A stretch of DNA of 64,000 bases, taken from Mantamonas sphyraenae. Taxonomy: Eukaryota; CRuMs; Mantamonadidae. The DNA is taken from positions 496,001 to 560,000 of the forward strand of contig JAPMXV010000044.1 of the NCBI GenBank assembly GCA_026936335.1, in the 5' to 3' direction. Within the stretch, counting starts at the first letter, position 1; the number at the start of each line of letters is the position of its first letter. The notes under the pieces are model-generated. The model was not told where the DNA came from and made no database searches. It was given only the letters and a program-made list of their open reading frames with translations. The position numbers and the translations under genes are program-made. Positions 56,898 to 64,000 of the stretch are shown piece after piece.

Positions 56898-57840
56898 ATG
56901 CGAACTATTGTGTTGATTACGGTTGCGCTGGTGGTGTGCTCTGCATTTGCTGCCAAGACATGCACAAAGGCAAACGATTGCGCGAGTGTAGGTTGAGAGA
57001 GACGAAGGCGAGGGAAGGGGCGCGGGGAAAATTGTGCGGGGCTGCATCCTGGTGGTGGGAGGGGTTCGGAGGGAGGGTGCGGGTGAAGGGATGTGTTTGG
57101 AGACGGGAGGGTTTGAGGATGGGCAGTAGAGGGAAAGGGCGGGGCTGTGGAAGTCAGGAAAGGGAGGTGGGATTGGGGTATGGAAGAAAGGCTGGGGGAG
57201 GGGAGAGCGGGGGGCGGGGAACGGTCAAAACGGGTGTTTGTGGGAAGGTGCGGTTGCTCACACACCGAGATGGTTGTTGGACCGGGCCGGGCACACACAG
57301 GAGGCAAACGGAGCACAGAACTGCGTGCTGGACAGGAGCAGCAACGCAAACAGCACGACGCTGGGTTGCCTGGAGTGCGACCCGACTGACGCAAACAAGG
57401 ATTGCTTCTGCGGACTGAGCGAGATTTGCTACAACGTGCCGGGCGACAGCAAGTGGGGCACGTGCCAACCTGCCAACCTGACGATGATCGGCAAGCAGTG
57501 CGACCCTGCGGTGACTGCAGCCAATTTGGACAAGGATACAAACACGCTTGCGTTCTGCGGCGCAACGGAGATCAAGGAGAACAAGCTGTACGTGCAGTGG
57601 TCTGGAGCGTGCGTCAGCAACGTGTGCCAGCGCTGCACAGTGGGCGGCACGGCATGCACTATCACGGACGGCGACAGGCGCACGTGCCCGAACGGTGACG
57701 GATATGTGGACAACGTTGGGGGCGTGACGGGCTGGGCTGCGCTGGGAAGCAACGTGCCGTCGTTCTTTTCCTTCCTGTATGCTCTGGTGCTGATCCCCGT
57801 GGCAGCCGTGCTGTGCTTCAAGACAGTCAAGACTGCTTGA
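56898..57840 (+). CDS. Cys-rich type I membrane protein, family member 1
   Basis: Exons 56898-56987 and 57301-57840 (intron GTAGGT..ACACAG, 313 nt) give 209 residues. A signal peptide (MRTIVLITVALVVCSAFA) is followed by KTCTKANDCAS and about 20 further Cys in pairs and CxC/CxxC arrangements. One membrane helix lies near the end (SFFSFLYALVLIPVAAVLCF), with a short basic tail (KTVKTA). Family core motifs are LGCLECDP, KDCFCG, ICYNVPGDSKWGTC, FCG, YVQWSGACVSNVCQRC and DRRTCPNGDGY. I do not recognise the domain; the nearest general description is a small Cys-knot-like surface protein. The intron falls after residue 30, as in member 4. There are three paralogues nearby at 57950, 61388 and 63093. 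Confidence 0.88.
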
Positions 57841-57949
57841 GCGGAAAGTGGGTCTGAAGAGGCGCGGAGGGAAAGGAGGAGGAGAGGATTGCGCGGATGC
57901 GTCGGCGACGCAAATCAAATTTTTCTTTTGAAGGAAAGCGAACAACAAC

Positions 57950-59036
57950 ATGCAGGCAAAGTTGGTTATGTGTGTGGTCCTTGTGGCCGTGGTTGCGTTT
58001 GCAAGCGCAAAGGAGTGCAAGAACCCCAACGAGTGCGGTAGCGAGGCAGGGATGCCGATCTGTGCGACGGACTACTCGTCGTCGACGAACGCCACCAAGT
58101 CGAAGTGCATGCAGTGCAACCCCGCGGCTGCGTCGAAGGATTGCCAGTGCGGCATCAACATGGTTTGCTGGAACGTGCGCGGCGATGTAAGTTTTTCCAA
58201 CGGACTGCGCGGGAAGGCGCGCGGAGGCGAGGGAGTGTGTGGGAGTGGGAAGGGAGGAGCGTGGGTGTGTTGAGGAGAGAGAGGGAGTGTGGGGGTAGGA
58301 GGAGACTTTAGTCGTGGGATGGAGAGGCGGTGGAGGTGAAGAGGAGGGAGCGGAGGGGGAGTGGGGAAGGCGGCACAAAAAACGCGCACGTGGTCGGGGA
58401 TGCACTGCAGTGCAAAGGGCGACCAGGCGCGTGCGAGAGGAGGCAGGAGTGGCAACAGGGCCAGGGAGATGCGGGTGGGGATGTGAGGAGGGAGACGGAA
58501 GTGGTGACAAGGATGTGGGGTGTGGGGTGTGGTTGTGTGGCGTGGCGTGGAGAGGCAGAGGCACACAACGGCTAGTGCGAGGCGGCCCTCCGGTTTCGGG
58601 AAACAAGAGCGGAAAAAGGTGTGACTAACACGCAACTCGGGGCACACGCGTACAGAGCGACTACGGCATGTGCAAGGCGGCCGACACGGCGATGGTGGGC
58701 CAGGCGTGCTCTCCGCTGGTGAACGCAGCGAACCTGAAGAAGGACGAGAACGAGAAGCTGTTCTGCGGCCAGGCTGTGGAGAAGGAGAGCAAGTACTACG
58801 TTGTGTGGAGCGGCAGCTGTGTGCAGGGCACTTGCCAGAGGTGTGAGGTGGAGAGCACAGCCGGATGCGGGGACAACAGGCGCTGCAACGACGGCAGCGG
58901 GTACTCGACGTACTTTGCAGGCCCGTTCTCGTGGTCGCTGCTGGGTGCGAACGCTCTGTCGTTTACCATGTTTGTGACGTTCCCGTTTGTGGCGGTTGCT
59001 TCCATCGCGTATGCCATCAAGGTGTGCCGCGGCTGA
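57950..59036 (+). CDS. Cys-rich type I membrane protein, family member 2
   Basis: Exons 57950-58186 and 58656-59036 (intron GTAAGT..TACAG, 469 nt) give 205 residues: signal peptide MQAKLVMCVVLVAVVAFASA, Cys-rich ectodomain and a terminal membrane helix (LSFTMFVTFPFVAVASIAYA) ending KVCRG. It shares with its neighbours CMQCNP, KDCQCG, VCWNVRGD, VWSGSCVQGTCQRC, RRCNDGSGY and SWSLLGAN. The intron is placed after residue 79, inside the conserved NVxG motif, exactly as in member 3 and unlike members 1 and 4. It lies 109 bp after member 1 on the same strand, and converges on the TFIP11-like gene with 40 bp between stops. Confidence 0.88.
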
Positions 59037-59076
59037 AGATGAAGATGAAGATGCTGGAGTGAAAATTGAAGTTCGT

Positions 59077-61353
59077 TCATTGTGAGGCCATTTGTGCGAC
59101 GAGCTCGTCGACGTCGCAGGGAATGCCGTCTTTCCAGAGAACCCACTCGCCAATGGCGACCTCTTGCCCGCCAAGCATCCAGACGGGGCGGCCGTCGGGG
59201 CCAACACGCCCCGCAGGGACGCAGGCAATGCCGGCGGCCTCGGCGACCTGTTGGACGTACTCGCGGTAGGTGATGTCTTTGACAGGAGGGCGAGTGGAGG
59301 AGGAGGAGGTTGTTGTGGTGTGCGAGTTGTCTGCGGGACGCGCGAGCTCGCGGACGCGTTCGACGACAGCGACAGCCTGGGGCAGGTCTCTGCCCTCGAC
59401 CCAGTCGTCGATGAGTGCGTAGGCGAGTCGAAGTTGAGCCTGGACCTGCTGGGAATCGAGGACATCTTGGCCAAGGAGGGAACTCCACATTTGGACCCAT
59501 GCCATGAGCTCTTCTGCGTCTGCACCGGCAGTGAGCCATGTGTGGAGACCGACCATCCAGTCGGGGAAAAACGAGTCGTGGAGCATGCCGACAAAGGCAG
59601 CAGGTGGAACGTGAGCGTGCCACTGCATGAGGAGACGAACATGGGCCTCGTCGACGTCAAATGGCTCACGTGCGGCGGCGCGGACCAGATCAGCGACACG
59701 GGGAAGGGCAACGGAGGCGACTGTGTCACGGCCAAGGACACGGGACCAAGGGCTGAGCCAGTCGGGCATGCCTGCGCTGGGGAGCCAGGAGCGCATCCAC
59801 GAAGCGATGCGCTTGCGTGCAGACTTGATGACGGCATGGCGGTCAGAGTCTGCAAGCTCGGGCAGCCATGGATGGACCCAGGTATGCATGCGGTTGGCGT
59901 CTGTGTCGCGCTGGCCGATGGCTCTGCGAAGCTGTTCGGCGACGAGATGGCGGACGTGTGCGGCCATCCATTCGGTGAGGGCAGGCTGCCATTGCTGGAG
60001 GGTGGCAAGGAGTGCGTCGGAGGCACGATGGTCGCGCATGGAGCAGTTTGTGATCTGCTGGCGCAGCCAGGGGATGACAAGTTGCCACTGAAGGCGGCCG
60101 TAGACATCCTCGTCGGAAAATGGTTCAATGTGGCCGTGGTCTGGGTCGGGTACACAGTCGCGGATGGACTGAAGTCGCTGGACGACAGTGTGTGCGTCGC
60201 GAGGCAGCGCCTGGATCCAGGTGCGTACTGCTGGAAAGACGAGAGGAACGACAAGCTGGTGGAGGCGGAACTGGCGGTATGCGCTCGGGTGAGCCTGGCG
60301 ATACTGCTGGAGGGTGGTAAGGACGGCATGCCAGTCATCAGCGCTGTCGACGCAGGCCTGAACGCAGGCCTGGACGTCTGCGACAGCGTTGACGCGTTCG
60401 AGGTCGCGGCGTGTGGCAGCTTCGTACTCGGCCTCCTGGCGCTGCAAGACAGCGAGCTGGGACTGATGATGGGTGGACTTTGCGTCGAGATGTGCAATGT
60501 GTGCGCGGGACATGTCGACGAGGGTGCGGAGATTGTCCTTGAGCGGGAGGTCGTCGTTGCGGGCGGTGGAGGCGGACGCTTCGGCAAGGGAGTTGAGGAG
60601 GCGCGTCTGCGGGCCGCGCATGTCGACGACGACCATAGGCGAGTGGAGGGAGGATTCTGGAGTGTGTGTGTCCGCATATTGGATGCGAGGCGCCTTTGGG
60701 GTGCGAGACGAACTGCGGCGCCACTCACCGTGGCGCTGTGGGGTGGTGGTCGAGTGGTGAGTGCCGTGTGGGTCGTGGTGGCCTTGGTCGTCTTGAGAGG
60801 TCGTGTCTGCCTGGATGGAGCGAAAGTCGTTTGCAGCGGTGTCGTTCTCGTTGATTCCGGCGCCGTGTTCGCGGATGATCACCTGGACGGGCTTGACAAT
60901 GCCACGGGACGGGTCTTTGCCCATTGCACCGCCGGTGTAGCCCATTTTGCGCATGAGCTTGGAGCCAATGCCCTTTGTGTGCTTCTCGAACTTTGCAAAG
61001 TCGGCGTCGTGGCCAGCAAAGGCGGGCGCGGATTCCGTGCGCTTACGCGGACGTCGTGAGGATGAGCGGCGGGGAGAGGGGGGAGGGGAAGGGGAGGAGG
61101 AAGAGGAAGAGGAGGAGGAGGAGGAGGAGCTGACGAAGCGAACGGCGGAAGAGGAGGAGCGGTTCGGGGTAGGGGACGGGGAGCGCGGAGGGGCAAAGAC
61201 GCCATAGATTGGGTCGAGGTCGTCTTTGCGGCGGCGTTTGTGGGAGTGGTGAGAGGAAGGGTCCTCGTCCTCTTCTTCGTCTGAGGATGAGTCGTCTGCG
61301 AAGAAGTTCATGGTGTTGTTGGGTGGGGAAGCGGGGGAGGGAAGGGTTGGCAT
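59077..61353 (-). CDS. TFIP11: TFIP11/Ntr1-type G-patch splicing factor
   Basis: A single exon encodes 758 residues from MPTLPSPAS, or 744 from the Met at 61311 (MNFFADDSSSDEEED), which better resembles the acidic family N-terminus. The G-patch is at about 120-170 (KHTKGIGSKLMRKMGYTG, then KDPSRGIVKPVQ). A GCFC-like helical region follows (PLKDNLRTLVDMSRAHIAHL), with later tryptophan-rich repeats, and the conserved end reads WMLGGQEVAIGEWVLWKDG. Orthologues (TFIP11 in animals, Ntr1/Spp382 in yeast) recruit and activate the Prp43 helicase to take apart the spliceosome after splicing. A segment between the G-patch and the GCFC region is Ser-rich and probably disordered. It converges on member 2 of the Cys-rich family and shares its strand with member 3, whose stop lies 34 bp before the first start option. 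Confidence 0.88.
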   Translation of the reverse strand: MPTLPSPASPPNNTMNFFADDSSSDEEEDEDPSSHHSHKRRRKDDLDPIYGVFAPPRSPSPTPNRSSSSAVRFVSSSSSSSSSSSSSPSPPPSPRRSSSRRPRKRTESAPAFAGHDADFAKFEKHTKGIGSKLMRKMGYTGGAMGKDPSRGIVKPVQVIIREHGAGINENDTAANDFRSIQADTTSQDDQGHHDPHGTHHSTTTPQRHGEWRRSSSRTPKAPRIQYADTHTPESSLHSPMVVVDMRGPQTRLLNSLAEASASTARNDDLPLKDNLRTLVDMSRAHIAHLDAKSTHHQSQLAVLQRQEAEYEAATRRDLERVNAVADVQACVQACVDSADDWHAVLTTLQQYRQAHPSAYRQFRLHQLVVPLVFPAVRTWIQALPRDAHTVVQRLQSIRDCVPDPDHGHIEPFSDEDVYGRLQWQLVIPWLRQQITNCSMRDHRASDALLATLQQWQPALTEWMAAHVRHLVAEQLRRAIGQRDTDANRMHTWVHPWLPELADSDRHAVIKSARKRIASWMRSWLPSAGMPDWLSPWSRVLGRDTVASVALPRVADLVRAAAREPFDVDEAHVRLLMQWHAHVPPAAFVGMLHDSFFPDWMVGLHTWLTAGADAEELMAWVQMWSSLLGQDVLDSQQVQAQLRLAYALIDDWVEGRDLPQAVAVVERVRELARPADNSHTTTTSSSSTRPPVKDITYREYVQQVAEAAGIACVPAGRVGPDGRPVWMLGGQEVAIGEWVLWKDGIPCDVDELVAQMASQ

Positions 61354-61387
61354 GGATCATGAAGAAGGTTCATTGGGTCAGATCTGC

Positions 61388-62618
61388 TTATTTCTTGAAG
61401 GTCTTGAAGCAGTAGAGGGGTGCGAGGACGAGCACGGTGACAAAGGCGAGGAAGAGGAAAAGGTTGGCCGGAGCAAAGAAGAGAGCGTTCCAGCTGTAGC
61501 CGGTGCCAGCGCGCTGGATGGTGTAGCCCTGGCCAGAGAGGCAGTAGCGGCTGTCCTGGGTAGTGCACGAGGAGGAACCTGGGCGGCATCGCTGGCAGAC
61601 ACCCTTGTCGCAAACGCCCTCCCAGAGGACGGTGTACTTGCTGTCCTTCTCGACGTACTGGCCGCAGAAGGCCTTTTCGTTCTCGTCCTTCTTGAGGTTC
61701 ACGCTGTTGACATCGTTGGAGCAGAACTGGCCGACCTTGCTGGTGTCGGGTGCGACACAGGTACCGTACTCACTCTGTGGAGGGGGGCGGAGATTGAGAG
61801 TCAGCGGGCCGTTTTGCTCTTGCGAAGGAGGCGTTTGGTTTGTGGCGGGCATGGCGGTTGCAGGGGAGGACGAGGCACCCAATGCAGGGTGCAAAGTGGG
61901 CCAAGGATAGGTGTGGAGGGAGAAAGGATGCAGACGGGGGGCGGTGGCGGGCGGTTGTGCGGGAGGGCGGACTTGCTGCAAAGGGCGCGCAGACCAAGTA
62001 GCCGTTGTGCGGAAAGGGCAGCCTGTGTGGCCATGCACAGAGCTGGAGAGAACATGGATGGGCGAGGACGGCTCGGGCAACAACGGCCGAGGGCAGGGGG
62101 AGGTTGGGACACAATGCAGGTAGCAGGTGGAGCCAAAGGGAGGCGTGGCGTGGAAGCAGGTTACGGATCCACAAAAAAAAAGTTGACCAAGGGGGCAAGA
62201 TGCCGCAGCGCTGGCGCAGGTATGCACAGAGGACACAAGGAATGGGGAGGTGCGATGGGTGGAAGGCAGGAACAGGGGAGGAGGGTGGGTGGAGGGGCAG
62301 GGGAGGTTGCGGAGGGGCGGTTTTGCGGGAGGAGTTTTGCGGGGGCTGGTGGAGAGACAAAGACACGGACGGACGTACCTGGCCCTTGACGTTGTAACAG
62401 ATCTGGCTGAGGCCACAGTGGCAGTCCTTGGTGTTGGACTCTGGGTTGCAGGCCATGCAGACCATCTTGGTGGTGGCGTTGGCACTGGCGGTGTAGTCGA
62501 GCGCACAGATGGGCTTGCCCTGCTCCGTGGCGCAGTCGTTGTAGGTCTTGCACTCCTTTGCAGTTGTGAGAGCAACCAGGGCCACGAGGGCGATACAGAT
62601 GATGAGTTTTGCCTGCAT
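61388..62618 (-). CDS. Cys-rich type I membrane protein, family member 3
   Basis: Exons 62618-62379 and 61774-61388 (intron GTACGT..CCACAG, 604 nt, the longest in the window) give 208 residues. The signal peptide MQAKLIICIALVALVALTTA is nearly the same as in member 2. Core motifs are CMACNP, KDCHCG, ICYNVKGQ, then GTCVAPDTSKVGQFC, FCGQYVEKDSKYTVLWEGVC and GVCQRC. The helix LFLFLAFVTVLVLAPLYCFK ends the protein. The intron splits the conserved NVxG motif as in member 2. The gene is divergent from member 4 across 474 bp. Confidence 0.88.
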
Positions 62619-63092
62619 TGTGATTGTTCAGGTGGATTTTTTGTTGGTTGCCCGTGGGGGGCGATGGCCGGAGGAGGAGTTGCTGGCAGACGCGGGTGTG
62701 TGATCATGGGAGGGGAGGAGGAGAGGGGAGAGGAGGGAAGGGACCGGGTGTTGGGTCAGGGAGGAGTGGAAGGGAGGGTGGTGGCGCGTGTTGGGGATCG
62801 GAGGCGGGGAATCGTCCGGTGTCCGGGATGCGCGAGGCGAACGAACCGCGCGTCGGGACGCAAGAAATTTTTTCCTTGTGAATTCTGGTAGGTGAAAGGA
62901 GCAGAGGGGCGAGAAAGGAGGGAGGGACGGGAGCAGGGATTGGAGGGATCGGAGGAGGAGAGGGAGTGGGAGGAGGAAGGTGGAAAAGCAAGAGGAAGAA
63001 AGGCGGTGCGCGCTTGGACAAGGCAGGTCACCAAATTTTGCAACGGCTACAACGCTGACCCGGAGCGGTTTTTTGGGCTGGAACAGAGAAAG
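62619..63092. promoter_or_regulatory. Divergent promoter region between family members 3 and 4
   Basis: 474 bp separate the two divergent start codons. The stretch is strongly purine-rich on the plus strand (long GGAGGGGAGGA-type tracts) and holds T-tracts near 62633-62641, 62867-62873 and 63069-63075. The last lies about 20 bp before the start of member 4 and resembles the T-tract before member 1. No gene is seen here. Confidence 0.45.
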
Positions 63093-63830
63093 ATGCGCGT
63101 TCTGCTGCTGGTAACTCTTTCGCTTTTGCTGTGCTTTGCGTGCGCCAAGACATGCACCAAGGCAAACGACTGCGCGTCGGTAGGTTGGCGCGTGGGAGGG
63201 GGAGGGGGCGAGACACAGAAAAATTGGCGGCCCTCCTAGAGGGCGTCCCGGAGGGAAGAAGGATGGGAGCTGACAGAAGCGCACACCCTACAGGAGACGG
63301 GCAAGCCGATTTGTGCTCTGGACAAGGGTGCAGAGGCCAACAGCACTGCGCTGGGCTGCCTTCAGTGCAACCCGGGCGCAGCGGACAAGGACTGCGGCTG
63401 CCCCATGGGCCAGGTGTGCATGAACGTGCCGGGCAAGAGCACCTGGGGTACATGTGTGGCTGAGAACACCACGGCAGTTGGGCGTGCGTGCGACTCGCGC
63501 GTCAACTCGGTGAACCTGAACAAGGACAACGACCTGATGTTCTGCGGCGCGTACGTGGTGGAGAAGGACGTGTTTTATGTGCAGTGGAGTGGTGCGTGCG
63601 TGCAGAACTCATGCATGCGCTGCCGCCCCGAGTCGAGCACATGCTCGACGGTGAACGGTGACCATCGCACGTGCGTTGGCGGCGACGGGTACAGCTCGTC
63701 GGTTGCAGGCACCCTGTCGTGGAGCTATCTTGGATCCAACCAGCCTGCTCTGATGTGGTTCTTCCTGGCGCTGTTTCTTATCCCCACGTCCATCATTCTG
63801 TTCTGGACCAAGTGCGTCAAGTCGGCTTGA
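63093..63830 (+). CDS. Cys-rich type I membrane protein, family member 4
   Basis: Exons 63093-63179 and 63294-63830 (intron GTAGGT..TACAG, 114 nt) give 207 residues. The signal peptide MRVLLLVTLSLLLCFACA, KTCTKANDCAS and the intron after residue 29 match member 1 closely. The ectodomain has LGCLQCNPGAADKDCGC, VCMNVPGKSTWGTC, FCGAYVVEKDVFYVQWSGAC, MRCRPE, HRTCVGGDGY and a SWSYLGSN pre-helix motif. The C-terminal helix (LMWFFLALFLIPTSIILFW) ends in TKCVKSA. The close match of exon 1 to member 1 points to a more recent common origin for those two. Confidence 0.88.
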
Positions 63831-63894
63831 AAACGGGTTTGAAGGCCGTGTGAGTGATTGAGGGAATGAAACGGAGTTGAGATGCCGGGAAGTT

Positions 63895-63940
63895 TGTTGG
63901 GGGGGATGGGGAGGGGTGGGGGGGGCGGGGGGATGGGAGT
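63895..63940 (+). other. G-run cluster with quadruplex potential
   Basis: Downstream of member 4 the plus strand carries six or more runs of four to eight G separated by one to four bases, which meets the standard G-quadruplex pattern. The 170 bp after member 4 contain no gene. Confidence 0.6.
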
Positions 63941-64000
63941 GTGTGGGGGTGCGCGGTGGCTGGCAAAGGTTGTGGGTATGATGTCTGAAGCAGAGGTCGT

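Noticed and set aside
59092-61059. A 655-residue plus-strand open frame opposite the TFIP11-like gene
   Set aside because: It lies entirely antisense to a gene with clear G-patch and C-terminal family motifs; its product has no recognisable domain.

Overview
The window is a gene-dense, GC-rich stretch of a nuclear genome from a unicellular eukaryote. The evidence is 22 short spliceosomal introns (GT..AG, about 70-600 nt), eukaryote-only genes (20S proteasome subunit alpha6, Rab21, seipin, JTB, a P2X receptor, a TFIP11-type G-patch protein, a RasGEF with REM and CDC25 domains) and proteins with ER signal peptides full of N-glycosylation sequons. P2X, JTB, Rab21 and a CDC25-type RasGEF together fit a protist related to animals, fungi or amoebae (for example an apusomonad, filasterean or choanoflagellate-like lineage). 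I cannot fix the species. Gene spacing is very tight: convergent stop codons lie 36-78 bp apart and one same-strand pair is only 13 bp apart.

Layout. 1-589: 3' end of a helical-repeat gene. 625-5129 (-): RasGEF, sharing a 70-bp head-to-head promoter with a small unknown gene (5200-6151, +). 6229-7613 (-): P2X-type ATP-gated channel. 7675-16140 (-): a roughly 2,800-residue disordered and coiled-coil protein ending in a cyclase-like domain that has lost its catalytic residues. 16154-17399 (-): proteasome alpha6. 17594-18238 (+): JTB. 18303-19677 (+): Rab21. 19720-23865 (-): a soluble class III adenylyl cyclase with intact catalytic residues. 23974-25913 (-): seipin with a long acidic tail.

26076-56583 (+) is the centrepiece: one gene, three exons, with a single 29.1-kb last exon, encoding a predicted protein of about 10,008 residues. 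From the N-terminus it has a signal peptide, a LamG/concanavalin-like domain, EGF and PSI-like modules, about 60 tandem cadherin-like (tandem-95/VCBS-style) repeats, six copies of a second module, a transmembrane helix, two further hydrophobic helices, a long Ser/Glu/Lys-rich cytoplasmic tail with a recurring Pro-Leu motif, and a C-terminal EF-hand. Inside it lies an exact-period 2,433-bp tandem duplication, itself built from 672-bp units, a sign of very recent repeat expansion.

56898-63830 carries four members of an unrecognised family of small, Cys-rich, predicted type I membrane proteins (205-209 residues) around a single-exon TFIP11-like splicing gene (59077-61353, -). The four fall into two classes by intron position. 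The genes describe a cell-surface and signalling neighbourhood (giant adhesin-like receptor, Cys-rich surface proteins, ATP-gated channel, Ras and cyclase signalling, endocytic Rab), but physical proximity is the only evidence here that any of them work together.
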